In this document: in pieces, positions 22,435-35,600 of the stretch
Position numbering within the stretch: the stretch's first letter is position 1
Layout of the letters: the number at the start of each line of letters is the position of its first letter
Origin: Sclerurus mexicanus
Lineage: Eukaryota > Chordata > Aves > Passeriformes > Furnariidae
Reading direction: 5' to 3'
DNA: 64,000 nt
NCBI GenBank assembly: GCA_013396755.1
Contig: VWZF01003402.1
Span: forward strand, 680,326 to 744,325
Program-made: the position numbers and the translations under genes
Notes under the pieces: model-generated
Told to the model about the DNA's origin: nothing
Databases searched by the model: none
Seen by the model: only the letters and a program-made list of their open reading frames with translations

Positions 22435-24931
22435 TACAAATATCTCATTAAAAACAGAATTGCAGGTAAGGTTTTGTAAGGTTTCCAAGCTTCATTGTCT
22501 GATTTTATAACGCCTAATATGAGTATTACTCCAAAAAGACTGCAGCTACTCAAACAAAGATGAGAAAAATATGAGTTATCTGCTTAACTGGTTAATATTC
22601 CCACAGATTGTCTGGACAAAACATAATAACCCTAACCACGAACTGTGACAACACAGGGTTTGGTGAAATAGCATTTTTCTGTATTGCCCAAGGAAATCAC
22701 TAAAGCTTGTAAATATATAAAACCTAGCAGCCACAGAGAAGAATAATGCAAAGTGGTGAATAAAGCCCCCTTTTTAAGACTGTTAAACTGTTTCTGTCAC
22801 ATGTAATGAGTGCTATATAAAAATCCATTTAACAATGTCATTGAGCCCTGTCATACAGATCTTTCCATGAATGATAAATAATGTTTCACAACTGTGTAAA
22901 GATCCAGGGAAGAAACCCAATCTGAAGCAGTCTTTAATCACATAAAGAGTTTCACAATCTATTCAGATTCATTTCCCAGAGTACTGCTTCTTATATTATC
23001 TATTTCTCTGTAAGCCTGTTTAAAATGCTAATATACTTAATACCTATTTGCAATACCTAAGAAGTAATCTTGCCCATTCAAACTCAACACATACTAATTT
23101 CCTCAAGACTCTTGAACATTTTATAGTGCTAATTATGTCTATTACTGTCATTTACTTTGAGATGATATGTGGGCTCCCTTCTGAAATAGAAATCCCCAAT
23201 TTTGCTTAGTAATGAAGAAAGTTGTATTTCAGTAAGCCTTTCTGATCTAATAGTTCTGATTTCATTTAGAAATAATAAATTTACTTTCACAAAGAATGGT
23301 AACACATATGTTTAATGCAGATAACTGACTGCTCATCAAATTTGTTCTAATTAGACATTTTTGTATTAAAGGATTAATGTAGACACTTTTGGGACACTGC
23401 ACAAGAAGCATGTAGAATTCACAAGATGATATTTTAAAAGCAATTTTGCATTTTTTTCATGCTATTTCTCCAATGTACATGGGTTTATAGTACTAAAAAT
23501 AGTCAATGTTGCTAGAATAAAGCCAGGAAACTTTTGATTCTATTTAAGTTTGAACCTGATACATTGCATATGTCTCTGTCTGTCTCTCTGTGTGCAACTA
23601 TGAATTTGCTCATCTTTTCATGAACATGAATCCTAATTCAATCACCGTTTGTTACAAGGCAGTAATTTACATAATCGTGAACCATAGTTTCCATTGTGAA
23701 GCACCTTTGAAAAAATTGAATTGCTAGAAAAACAAGCCTCTTCCTTTTGTCTCGGAACTAGACAAAATGGCTTTGTACTTGAGGTTTTGTTTGTCTGCTG
23801 AAGACACAGTATACTTTTTTTTACAGTTGTGTTCTCATACTGAAGGCATGGCATAAGATGAAGGCTCTAGAGCTGACCAGGGTAAAACAGTTAAATCCTA
23901 AGGAGAATCCAGTGCACTTAAAACATTATGTCTTTTACTTTTGTTTTGAGTTTAGTTTTGTCAGCAAAAGCTAACTTCTTTTGATAAGATAAACATTGGA
24001 TAAGTAATCTCCCTTTAAATAATGCCAAGAGGCTGATGTATTTAACACCTTTCTTTGCTCCACCCCGCACTGTAAAAATACCTGAAGTTGATGTAAGGTT
24101 TAATAATTATCTACACAAAAATTACTATAGACAAGGAAAGGTGAAGGGAAGATTTGATATTTCAAGAAGGTTAGCAATTACATGAAAGAAAGGATTAATT
24201 GTTTTTCATGTACATTTTATGATAAAGCTAGAAAGTTTTATGAAGAATTCAAGAATTTTATCAGGAAAAAATTGTTGCTATTAACTGCCTGGTTCTAAGG
24301 AGATGAAGAGAACAGGAGTTTAGTGGAAGGAATTCAATCTTAAAAGTCACACTGCAGTAAAATAGAGATTTAAGAAAGCAGGAGATATGAATTCAGAATG
24401 CATTATATGCCCTCTGTTTGTTTGTTTTAGCTTGAGGACTTTTTAGAGTTAGAGATACAAAGTTATAACGTTATTTTAAACATACATACACCAGTTGAAA
24501 AGAAAATCTAAGGAAGAAGATCAGAAAGAGGAAGAGTAGCATTGAGAAATTTTTTGAGGAACCCAAAAACAAAGAAGCATTCTGTTATATTGACGGAAAA
24601 GAGAGAAGAATATGAGAAATTTGATCAGTTAGGTTTTCTGAGCATGTCAGAAACACTTATTTTCTCGAAGAAGAAAAAGTGTGCAGGAAGAAAAATTTTA
24701 AGAGAAATCAGAGAAATCAGGTAGCAATTTATGCAAGTCACCAAAGTTGTGTAACACTTGGAGATATGGCTGGGTATTTGATGTACTCTGGTATTAATTT
24801 ATTACAATGAAATAATAAGAAATATATCTTCCTGACCTATGTCGTACTTTAACATTCACAGCCTGTATCATCTGTGTAGAGATTGTTACCTACATACATA
24901 TCTCAAAACAACCTGATCCCTAGGTGAGGAC
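22435..24931. other. Unannotated A+T-rich non-coding DNA
   Basis: No exon, RNA gene or recognisable mobile element is seen. A short CT/GT-rich stretch (TCTCTGTCTGTCTCTCTGTGTG) lies near 23572-23594. Confidence 0.45.
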
Positions 24932-24995
24932 TGTTGTGGTTTAACCTCAGCAGGCCACCAAGTACTACACAGATGCTCTCTCCCTTTGCAGACTG
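24932..24995 (-). mobile_element. Truncated LTR fragment, ERVL family B
   Basis: TGTTGTGGTTTAACC, then CAGCAGGCCACCAAGTACTACACAG-like sequence, matches one terminus of the same LTR family found at 35974-36551 and 49737-50297. Only about 65 bases remain and the rest of the LTR is missing. The minus orientation is assigned because this is the terminal (3') end of the family when read from its promoter strand. Confidence 0.7.
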
Positions 24996-26704
24996 GTAAA
25001 GAAAGCAGTTGTTTTAGCTCCAGTATGGAATGCCAAATCCAGTGTGACTGCCAAATTGTGATGCATTTAAGCTTATTTAGCTTATAATATCTGAAGTCTT
25101 AGTGAAGTCAAGGTGACTCTTCATGAGATAAATACTGCTAGTGATGAATAAGGTCATCACAGTTAATTATTTATCTTCATGTCACTTTAAAAATAATTCA
25201 CTTATTATTAGAAAGTAACAAGATCACACCAACCTCAGCAAATCTGACATTTGTGCTGAAGAAAGTGACAGTAATTGGATACCAACTTTTGCTGCAAAGA
25301 AGATATTACTTTAATATTCATTCAATTTTATACAGTTATAGTAAATTGAAACAGTTGATTTCACTGACAGCAATCAAGAAGAGAAATGGAAATATACATT
25401 AACATAACAGGAATATTCTTTAGTTCAATAAAAATAACAAATAAAAGGAAAAGGAGAAAAAATAACAAAGTGCTAAATAAAGTGATAATAATATACAAGA
25501 AAAAAAACCAATTTGTTGATAGAGAAGGATTAAATTTCTTAATTAAAAAGTACTGGAGTTATTAATTCAAACATCTTAGACTTTAACTAGCAATTGGGAA
25601 CCCAGCATGATTTATAAAGTATATTTTTCTATTAGTAGCAGTCTGTGAAAGTATCAGGAAAAAATGCAGAGAATGCACATTTTGGATCTGCATAATGACA
25701 TCCATCACATCCCTGTAGGGGTACTAGAAAGAGATGTTTAAGTTGTGTACCAATCCCATTTTGCTGATAACACTTTTCATCAGAAAAAATGAAACAAATG
25801 TGACTTTCAAAATTTAATCATAAAGGACAAGGACATTGGATAACAGAAACCACTTTAAATGTCTCAGAAACTTGCACTGTAAATGTGCATGTTATCAACT
25901 TGAAGGCAGACCAACATACTTCAAGGCAAACTGCTCAGATCATTTTAGCTCTTGAAGCAGGAAGGACACACAGTATTTTAAATGTATTATACAGGTTACA
26001 AAGGAGAGGTGTATTCTCAGCATCACATAAATATGAAACAGCCTGAGGTGAAAAAGAGGTGTAACCAGAGGCCATTGGACTGTTTTAGCTGGATAAATAA
26101 CTCCCAAGATGGAGCAAATACCCAGCCTTTCAACAAAGCTGCAACACTGCATTTGTAATATGCCTGAAAGAAACATTTAGCAGACAGAAGGATGATATAA
26201 CGGCAACTAATACTGGACAAAAGAAGTGACTTTAAAAATATGTCTTTAATTACAGAATATGGCTTTGCTATTGAAAGATACAAGTGGATTTGCAAGAAGG
26301 TTGGCTAAAGTCAGAGAATAATTATAAAGGTGTTACTAGGAAAAGCAAAAGTTATTCAGTGAGTCAGAAAATCTGATTGTAAAAATTATACTGATGCAAA
26401 GAATAACAATAATCTCTTAATACTGCTGAAATACATATAATAAAGTGCTAATTTATAAGAAGGCTTGAAAAAACATTCGCCTTTCTAGGCTTGCAGCTAA
26501 ATGGAAAAAGAAAAAAGACAGCTGGTTGCTTCATTCTATTGGGAGAAAAATCCCTGACTGGAAAATTTTATTGAAGTAATTATACTTACTGACATTTATT
26601 CATCTGCTTGGACAATGTGAATGGCTCTTCCCACATAAAGTGAATTTTTCATATATTGAAAATGAAGGACAGTAACAGTATCTTTCTGAAATGGAAAGTG
26701 TTTA
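24996..26704. other. Unannotated A+T-rich non-coding DNA
   Basis: Nothing recognisable is seen. Overlapping minus-strand frames at 25940-26295 show no known domain and no codon bias. Confidence 0.45.
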
Positions 26705-27240
26705 TCTCCTCCACTGTGCTCTGGTGAGACCCCACCTGGAGTACAGTGTCCAGCTCTGGAGTCCTCAGCACAAAAGACATGGACCTTGGAGTGAGTTCAG
26801 AAGAGGGCCACCAAGACTAAAAGACAGATGGAGCAGCTCTCATATGAGGAAAGGCTAAGCCAGGTTTTTTTAACCTAGAAAGGAGAAGACTTTGTGATAG
26901 CCATCCAGGACCAGAAGGAAGCCTATAAGAAAGACAGAGAGGTACTTTTTACAAGAGTATACAGTGAGAGAACAAAAGGGAATGGATTCAAACTGAAAGA
27001 GAGTAGGCTTAGACAAGATATTAGGAGGAACTTCTTTGTGGTGATGGTGACGAGGTTACCCAGAGAAGATGTGGCTGTCCCATTCCTGGAGCTGTTCAAG
27101 ACCAGGCTGAATGGAGCTCTGCGCAACCTGGTCTAGTGGAAGGTGTACCTGTCCATGGCAGCAGGTGGAAAGGAGGGTGTTGGAACTAGACGATTTTTAA
27201 GGTCTCTCCAACCCAGGCCACTCTATGATTCTATCATTCT
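26705..27240 (+). mobile_element. 5'-truncated CR1 LINE, 3' end
   Basis: The segment begins in the CTGGTGAGACCCCACCTGGAGTACAGTGTCC block of CR1 ORF2. It continues through the ORF2 C-terminus (26894-27136), which is readable as SERTKGNGFKLKESRLRQDI, FFVV, and an ending FKTRLNGALRNLV with a natural stop. It finishes with a 3' UTR of the type GGTGTTGGAACTAGACGA, CCAACCCAGGCCACTCTATG and ATTCTATCATTCT. The stop codon and C-terminus appear intact over about 80 codons, so this copy is less damaged than the 14806 one, but the upstream catalytic part is missing. Sequence with LTR-like features starts immediately after its tail. Confidence 0.92.
26894..27136 (+). pseudogene. CR1 ORF2 C-terminal fragment
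   Basis: This 80-codon frame ends with the typical CR1 ORF2 terminus (FLELFKTRLNGALRNLV) and a stop just before the CR1 3' UTR. The methionine at the start is internal to the family's ORF. The part encoding endonuclease and reverse transcriptase is absent, so no enzyme can be made. Confidence 0.85.
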
Positions 27241-27249
27241 ACTCCATCA

Positions 27250-27770
27250 TTGAGACTGTTGCCTACAATATCCGGAAAGAACACTCCTTTTTGAGTATCA
27301 GAAAGCAAAGTATTCTTTATTTATAGCATGGTGGGTGCATTTCCAAAGTATGCACACTAAGTTACAGAAGTGCTATAGTTTATGCTATAATATCTAACAT
27401 TGCATCATCTGTTACACCCCCCAAAACCATCCATCCCACAGTATTACCTTCGTCCCACCCCCAACACGCCTTCCGAATTTGAGTCAGAGGTCTTGGCAAC
27501 CCTTGATCTTCATCTTGTCTTCCTCTTCCTCATCTTGTTTACTTGGTGGTTGACACAGTAGCATGCCTTTTGGAAGAGTTTCAAGGCTTCTGAGCAGTTT
27601 TGACTTGATTATATCAAGCAATGTGTTGGTTATGTCTTTTTCTAAGTACATCTACAGACAAAACATTCTTTACCTTGCTAAAAATCTTGATCCATTGGAA
27701 TCCTTGACAAGAACTATTAAACAGTATTTCAGAAATCTAATACAAAGGTGCAGCGCTTAGCTAAAAATGT
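27250..27770 (-). mobile_element. Probable LTR (minus strand), family uncertain
   Basis: On the reverse strand, CCATGCTATAAATAAAG (about 27331-27315) gives TATAAATA overlapping an AATAAA signal. The downstream part then leads to TTCCGGATATTGTAGGCAACA, ending near 27257, which would be an LTR's CA end. The forward-strand text (TGTTGCCTACAATATCCGG, CACCCCCCAAAACC, TCCCACCCCCAACACGCC) is much less A+T-rich than its surroundings. I recall similar sequence from avian ERV LTRs. The other end was not found with certainty; it could be near 27560 (GACACA) or reach about 27770. No target-site duplication was seen. Confidence 0.45.
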
Positions 27771-28827
27771 TACTAGGACTGCTAAAAGAATTATACTAAA
27801 ATCTATATAATATGGATATAAAGACATCAAGACTGTAAAATGAACAATTAGCTCTAGATGGAAGAGTTGTTCTGTATGTTCATCTGATTCATTTTCCATC
27901 TGATCTTTGACAGAAACAGTTTTGATGTTTTGTTTATAGTTAACTGATACTTAAACATTTATTTCCATTTCACAATACCTTTATACTGGGTATATAGAGG
28001 GTAAAATGTAATCTGAAAGATAAATTTGACAGATTCAGGAAGTTTTTTACCTCCCTCGTTCCAACAATGTTTCTCAAAAGAAAACCTGTGTCCATGACTC
28101 TTAATAACTGATATTGTAAACTCGATAGGTTCAGACAAAACTTTTGGATTGCTTTTCTCAAACTTAATCATTTTCGTCTTCATTCTCACTACTACTGAAG
28201 ATACTGAATACACTGAACAAAACCAACATACTATTCAAAATTAAATGTTAAAATGACAGGCCAAATGTGTAAACAACCTTAAATTACTTAGACGGATAAG
28301 ATGCATTGATTTTCAATATGAAAGTACTAATCCCAGTATGTACCTTTAATTCCCTTGGAATATCAGACCACACTCACTCTTTCTATGAAGGCAGAAAACT
28401 TGGTCTCTGTAATGTATAACTAGAAACCAACCACTTTACTTCAATGGATAGAGCTTTTATCTGTAACATGGCAGTATTTTTATTTCCCAGAGCAGTTTAC
28501 ATATAGAGTTATAAAAGAATTGCCATTGAACAGAGATTCTCTCCTCGTTCTTCCATCTCTGACAGAGGCCAGAACAGGCAGAGGTATCTAGGAAAACAAG
28601 AACAGAAACAGAACAAGTACAAAGGTGTCTTACCTAGTGCATGCTCTTGACTTCCAGCAGTCAGCACTTTATCTGGGCTATCATTACGCAATTTGCAAAG
28701 AATATTTGATGAAAAGAGTAAAGAATATGAAGCCAGACTTTCTCAGTGGTACCTCATGATGTGATGAATAGTAATGATTAGAAATTGGAAGACAGGAAAG
28801 TCTGACAGAAAATACAGTGAGGATAGC
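27771..28827. other. Unannotated non-coding DNA
   Basis: No recognised repeat or gene is seen. Minus-strand frames at 27959-28213 overlap each other in two registers and look like chance. Confidence 0.45.
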
Positions 28828-29005
28828 AGAACGCTGAAATAGATTGCTTAGAGATGTTGTGGAGTGTCTCCTTCAAGTTATTCAAAACCTAACTGGACAC
28901 AGTCCCAAGCAACCTGCTCCAACTAATCCTGTTTTAAGCAGGGTGTTTTGCCAGATGACTTCCAGGGGGGCCTTACAACCTCAGCAAATCTATGATTCTG
29001 TAATT
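28828..29005 (+). mobile_element. Short CR1 3' tail
   Basis: The sequence follows the end of CR1. It runs AACGCTGAAATAGATTGC (AACAGGTTGCCC in CR1), then GAGATGTTGTGGAGTGTC, GTTATTCAAAACCTAACTG, CAAGCAACCTGCTCC, TTTTAAGCAGGGTG, and a tail TTACAACCTCAGCAAATCTA, TGATTCTGTAATTC. Only about 180 bases remain, and the frame is disrupted. It belongs to the subfamily with a CAACCTCAGC tail, different from the other CR1 copies in the window. Confidence 0.88.
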
Positions 29006-32000
29006 CACTTACTCAAGGGTGAGAAGACTTATAATATCCACAAAAATGCTGCACTAAAGAACTGCAAATGGTTGTAAGTGCACTAGAGAAGGCAAAGCTT
29101 ATGCTGCTTTTTGGATCTATGCCCAGGAGTAATAGAAGTCTAACCTACACCCCTAAATGTGCTTATCAGGAGGAAATGTATCTGTTAGCATATCAATGGC
29201 ATTAGTGAAGAGAATATAGTTTGTAAAATACAAAAATATCAGCTTGAATGGATATATAATGATTCCACACCAAAATAATTGTTTCTGTGCTGCGACTTGA
29301 GTTTAAATGTCAAAAATCGCAATGCTCTGCTAAAATTGTAACTAATTTCCTTTTCACTCACCTGTAGAAAAATAATATCAAGGTAAAAAAGCATAGTTTT
29401 GTGGAAAGCTGGAAGAGGTAATCTGCTTGAAGTAAAAAAAAAAAAAAAATTATAAGCACATGCAACGGATTCCTAAACTAAAAATCTCAAAGTAGATGAA
29501 AATCTAAACAGCTGAGGAAAGGCTAATGATGCATAAATTCCATATTAGGCACTTCAGGTGGCCCATCTGATTCAGAGTTTTCCTGCTCATACTGTACTTT
29601 TCTGGTCATTACTGACTGTAATAGTAATGGAAAATTTAATTAACTACTAGATTGCCTATCTTTCATGTATAACCTGCTGGAGCTTAAAATTCTCCTTTTA
29701 TCAAGGGAGGAATCTACAGAACTAGAGGTCTTGTTACTGGAAAGTGTACCTGAGGTTTCAACTTTCTTCCCATGTTGAAGATCTTCCTTATAGCACTCAC
29801 ATACTCAAACTGTTTACTGGAGTTACCTTACTTTTAATTGCTTTGACAGGATCCCTAAACCAGTGTTTTCCAGTAATATTTCGTTGAGACCACTGCAAAA
29901 AAACCCAAAAAACTCCCCCCAAAAAACCCCCAAAACTGCAAAAAACATAGATATATAAATAGGCCATTAGTTGTCCCTTAAAAGGAAAAATATATAAATC
30001 AGTACTTAAGTATCAGTATGTTATAGAAATGCTTAAATTTAGAAAGCAGAAGACACATGAAAATGCTATTCTGGAATAACAATATCTGGTTTTGCTTATT
30101 ATTATAATCCTGTAAAGACTGTCAAGATAATATTTTATAGAATATTCTCAAATTAGGATTAGATTCTGTATACACAGAAAAAGAGACAGATTTTTTATCC
30201 TAGACTTCACAGACAGAAGAGGTTTTATTTCTGTGTTAAAGAGCAATTAAGTTGACTTGCTGTTGTATGACTTTTGATCATGTACAAGTTGGATTCAGAT
30301 TTTTTGATTCTCTGTTCTGTTCTTGATACACTGTTATTTCCTTCTGAATTTTTTCTCAGGATGCTAGAGACATACTTGTATCTAAGTGAACAAAGAAGAA
30401 AAAATATAGGTTTTGAAACACAAACTTTATGACAGTTTTCTGATAGAGCACAATAACTACATTATTGTTTCTAGTTTAAATAGAATTTCAGAGAACTATT
30501 AGTATTAAGAAACTATTCTTAATTAAGAGGTGCATTCTTAATACAATAAGTATTATAATTAGCTATCAGTAGAAATCCCAATTTTTTTTATAATGGTGTA
30601 GATAAAAAACCAAAATTATGCATTTTGTCTTATTTATGGAGCAACAATTAAAATGAAAATAAACTTCACAAATAAAATTTTAAAAAAGCTTTTGACTGAA
30701 ACACCTTGGCAACTACAAACAGAATAATGATGAATTATATCTCTAAGATCTAAGTGGTGCAATTATAACATGCTCAGATTCATCTTTAAATGATACATTT
30801 GTTTGTTGTACTTCATAGAGAAAAAATAGAAATTAAAATGCATTCATCTAACAGAGCTATTCCATATTGAATTCTTTTTCCTTTTAAAAGACAATTGAAA
30901 ATAAGGACAGTCATCCCTCTGGGCAGTTTTAAAACACTGTCGCATCTGAAATAAGTTAGTGAACATCACTAGAGAAATGGTTGGAAATAAAACGTGGAGA
31001 TTTTTGGTTATAAAATGACATGCTGTGTTGCTATCAAAATCAATCAGTCAAAGAAATAGTCTTGTCAGAATTATGGCTAGAATTGGACAAGGACTACTGA
31101 AGACAACAACAGCTTTGGATTAAAGGTGAAAAAATGTAGATCTCAAGGGACTTTGTTTATGCAATCAATTTTTAAAAATTCAGTAATAGAAGTATTACAT
31201 TAAAGGATACTAAAAAATAACATTTATCCTCTTTGCCCTTGAAAACAACAAAAATTATTTGAATAGGACAGGTATAGTGTGTGGGCATGTAGAAAATACT
31301 GGAATTAGTCGAGGAAGTTACTATCAATTTACCCAGTTTTTAAGTATTAGCTAGTACATTTGGTGTTATGAGATAAAGGAAAGAAAACAACAGAACACAG
31401 TAACTATACATAGAACTTTGCTTTTTCAGAACATGTAACAGGAGATTTGATTTAACGGGGTATTTGTTTTCTTAGGAAAGCAACTATTTTAAGGCTAGAA
31501 TGGAAAAGTTTCATTGCAATCATGCTAAATTAGAAGTAACTTCAGCAGATTATAGCCATTTTCTCTTTCCTACTTTTTATCTGGAAGAAGAATTTATGTA
31601 TACATTCTTACTCAGTTCCAGAAACTATCATTTCATAATCAGTCAGAACTTACAAAATGGCAAGCACTTAAACTCTCCTAAAGGAAGCTTTTCTCAAAAT
31701 CTCTTTGAGAGTTTTTGAGGGCACTCTAATTATTGGTAATTTGCTTATTACAAGTGAAATTCTGAACTTTATGGATATTACAAAGATTGAAGGATAATTC
31801 TTACTCCCCTCTTCAGCAGGGCTGCAAATAAAACTATCCTAGACCTAGAGGACAGCAGAACAAGTTTATGACGGCTTGTGGGAATAACACATCTTAGTCT
31901 GCTCCTAAATTTTTAAAGCACTTTTAAATTATGAAAAGCTTTACACCTCCACTATTTAGAGAAAGTTTTTGAAATCTGCCCTGGAGACAATTGTGAGGCA

Positions 32001-32106
32001 AAAAAACAAGACACACATCTTTTTCTTCTGAAATCCGTTTAGGTTTGTGTGACATGTAGTATGGATTTAATGTCAGTTATGCTTTTAGCAAAGTTCTGAT
32101 CATATA
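29006..32106. other. Unannotated A+T-rich non-coding DNA
   Basis: No gene or recognised mobile element is seen. It contains an A16 run near 29434-29449 and an A/C-rich tract at 29896-29945. Confidence 0.45.
29896..29945. repeat. A/C-rich low-complexity tract
   Basis: Runs of A alternate with runs of C (AAAAAAACCCAAAAAACTCC, CCCCAAAAAACCCCC). This is the complement-strand counterpart of the T/G-rich tracts elsewhere in the window. Confidence 0.7.
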
Positions 32107-32656
32107 TGTAGTGGGTTGGATGCCAAGTGCCCACCAAACCACTCTATCACTTCCCTTCCCAGATGGACAGCAAAAAGAGAATAAGATGGAAAATAACTTT
32201 GGTTGAGAGAAGTCAATTTACTAAAGCAAAAGTGAAAGTTTGCATGCACAAAAAGCGAAGCGGAAAATAACAAGGTTTATTTTCTACTTCCCATCAGTGA
32301 GTGATGTCTGGCCACAGCCTGGGAAGTAAGGCTTTCAAAACACAGTGATTCCTCAGCAAACATTACAAACAACAAATGGCCCCACTCCTCCTCCTCCTTC
32401 CCTTAGCTTTTATATCTGACCTGACGTCATATGATATGGAATATCACTTTGGTTGGTTTTGGTCAGTTGGCCTACTTGTGTCCCCTCTCAGGATCTTGTC
32501 CTTGATTGGTGAAGGACTATTGCAGTACTAATGCTATGCTCAGCAGTAGCTAAAACACTGGTGTGTTATTAGCACCTGTCCAGCTGCCAATGCAAAGCAC
32601 AGCACTGTGAGGGCTGCTGTGAGGAAATGAACACTCTCTCAGGCAGACCCAATACA
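32107..32656 (-). mobile_element. Solo LTR, avian ERV family C (ERVL-like)
   Basis: On the forward strand the element runs from TGTAGTGGGTTGGATGCC to GACCCAATACA. Its own transcription direction is minus: read that way it starts TGTATTGGGTCTG, has a perfect CRE palindrome TGACGTCA (32422-32429) just upstream of an ATATAAAA box (32408-32415), and later reaches a GTAAATTGACTTCTCTCAACC region where this type of LTR normally has its poly(A) signal. Body motifs such as GTTTTAGCTACTGCTGAGCA (about 32561-32540) are shared with family B. The forward text ACGTCATATGATATGGAATATC corresponds to the matching part of the 35974 copy. No clear 5-bp duplication was found (ATATA left, GTGTG right), so the ends may be mutated or slightly misplaced. 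No internal retroviral sequence adjoins it. Confidence 0.8.
32408..32429 (-). promoter_or_regulatory. LTR promoter: CRE palindrome plus TATA box
   Basis: TGACGTCA at 32422-32429 is a full consensus cAMP-response element. On the minus strand ATATAAAA (32415-32408) follows six bases later. The family B copy at 35974-36551 has the corresponding TGATGTCA (36293-36300) and TATATAAA (36285-36278). Confidence 0.5.
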
Positions 32657-35600
32657 GTGTGTTAAGATAAAACACCTTGAACAGTATGTGTCAAGACATT
32701 GTGTACAAACCATCTGAAAATAACTGCAGCTAGTGGCACTGGTTAATTTTTTTCCAAATTAATTATAATTTTGTTAACAAAGTCCAATTTTTGAAACCTG
32801 AAATGTTGCGTCTAAAGATCCTGAAGCTTAATGATTTTCATGACAAAAGTCTTTTCAGGTGGTCTGTGTGAGAGCCATTGCTCTTACTCAGAAACAAGGA
32901 TGGGAAAAAATATATTTTAAAATAGTTTCAAAATAAGCATGTATCAACTATTATTTTTATTTATTGTTGTTGTTATTATTTTTATTATTTTTATTTCAAA
33001 AAGAGATGTTTTTTCCAAGAAAAAATCACATGTCAGAATATAAAGTCTAGTATGATGGAAAGTTGGATGGTTTTGTATCCATCCCTTTTTAGATGGGTTA
33101 GCCTGCCTTCATCAGCTACAGTTTTGTGCAGTATTCTGCCCTACGTGATCTGAATTTGCAAGGGTTTGGCCAGGGCTGTGTCACCTTGCTACCCATTTGA
33201 GATTTCTTGAGTTTTAAACTGGTTGCAAGATAACAGATTCTGCTGTAGCTCTGAAGTTTTGTCAGAGCATGCACCAAGTCTGACATATTCTGTATGCATC
33301 AGACCTACAGAATATGTGCAGATCCATTGGGAACATGCATCACCTAAATCAAGCCCTTCTCACAGAGATAAATGAGTACCTTATGTTTGCACTATGTTAC
33401 TCTTGAAAAGTCTTTTGCATTGAAATCTCCTCTTACACAAAATATAGCTATGATATGATCCTAAAGATATACTTTTTATTTTTTTGCAGTAGATGATCAA
33501 GCTGCAGCTCACCTATCTTCTTGACAGACAGATACTGCCAAATCACCTGTAAAAACAGGACAGTTCATTAAAAAGGGCACATTTTTCACAAGGATATCTT
33601 TACCCCAAGTGAGAACACAAAGCAAAGACTGCAGAATAAAATGACATAGGAAAAGAAAATCTTGAGGAATAGACTTAGACAAGTGAGAAACAGAGAACTG
33701 AAGGATTACAAAAGGAGTTCATCTAGCAAACAGATCAAAAACAGACAGTAAAATTAGTCAAGACAGTTCTTCAAGCACAAATCAAGTGGCAGAGTTAATG
33801 AGAGGAAAAGCTAAAAAATCCAGCACTAAAACGAGCTCTAAGGCATTTTGCATATGTGGCAATAATATGGAAATTTCTAGAAAATTGTTTGCAATATCCA
33901 TTTGTTTTGAGAGTGTAAGCCAGACTTTACTTCAAAAGCAATTTCACAATAATGATTTTTCACATGGATGAGATAAAGCAAAATTAGACAGGAAATTCAA
34001 TACTGAAAATATTTCTCTGGGTTTATTCCAGCTTGCTTCTTTGCTTCCTGGATGTCTGCTTTTTTTTTGTTTTTAATTATTTTAATTTTTTTTTCCTCTA
34101 TAGCAGATCTTTACCCTATTTGGCTTACATTTTAAGACCAAAGTTACTGTACCCTTTATTCTGTGATTGATATTTGCAAGTCAGTCGGTGCTAATGGTGC
34201 AGAAAAGTGCATATGAGCTTGAGAGAACATTGTTGAATCACAGCATGGAGCCACAGATAATATGGATATATACACTTTACTTTTACTGAAACAGACTTTG
34301 GACTGTCATAGGTTTGGTTAACAGTTGGTCAAATATTTCATTTCAAGGAAATTATTTTTTGTGTGTGTGTGCCAAAAGAAAATATAACATTAATCCAGTG
34401 AGACTTGGGCCCCATGCTGCTTCAAATAAGATTAAAGGGATTGCCTACCAGGGTGAAGTTCTATTAAGTTTATAAATATTCATTGCAGTATTGAAAAGTT
34501 TAAAGCAGACCAAATTTCAGTTAATTGCTTGCAGAAAGTAATCTTCTTATTTAAAAGAATACTGTTAATTAGATTTTCAAGGAAAAAGACTGGGAACCCA
34601 AGATTTTTGTACAAAGAGAGGGCTTCAGGCAGCTGAGTTTTATGAAACACGGAAGTGATCAGATCAGTTATGAGGGTTAAATTAGTTACTAGTTTGGTAT
34701 GAAGATATTTTGCAGTTACAAGATAGTATCAATATGTTTTTAAAGGATTCATTGCAGATAAATTTTGTCAACCATAGCTGACATACTTCCCGAGTCTTGG
34801 TTTAAAAGCTACAGAATCCCTGACCACATCAGACTTAAGTAAATTAGTTAAAAACTTGGACTGGGTCATGCAAAAACACAGATTACAGATGTCAGAGTAG
34901 CAGAATGATCTGTATCAGAGGGACTACAACAAAAAACAACAAATCAAACCAAAACAAAGCACACCTCTGCCCTCCAACAAACCTTGCTCCCCAGTGTCAG
35001 TAGACAGCACAGTCCACACCAGTACTGTAATTAAGAGAGTGGCTACAATGTGTTGCCAATACCCAAAGAATCACTTGTTAATAAATATGTAAGTAATGTT
35101 AACAAAACAGTGTTTTCTTTATAATGTCTCACTTGATACTTAAGCATTAAAAAGGTATACTTTTGGAATTCAGTAAGACATGGGAAAATAACTGTGGTAA
35201 TGGAAAGGGGTTTCTTTGCTAAGAACTGCATATATTCAGGGAGTTAAGGTTAAAAAATACAATTTATCTCATATTTTGTTTATCACAGGCCAGAACAACA
35301 GTTGTCCATGCATTAACTAACTAACTAAAAAGCTGAGTTTGACCAGGGACTTGTCTACATGGGAAAATAAATGTGAAACGAACTGGAATGGGAAATGATA
35401 GGCAACTAACTTGTCTCAGTAACTCTCCAGAAGAGCACTCCTACTTTGCTGTAAGAGTGAAATGGATTTTACCATGCTTTGGAAATAAATTGAGATACAA
35501 TGCATGAAAGTTTTCCTTAATTGGACACTTTTTCTTTGCCAAACAGGCAACAGTGAATGGCAACAGTGAAGTAAATAAATTCGTTCTCCTCATTAATTTC

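Noticed and set aside
26023..26295. Minus-strand frame of 90 codons as a gene
   Set aside because: It overlaps another minus-strand frame in a different register, and neither has a recognised motif.
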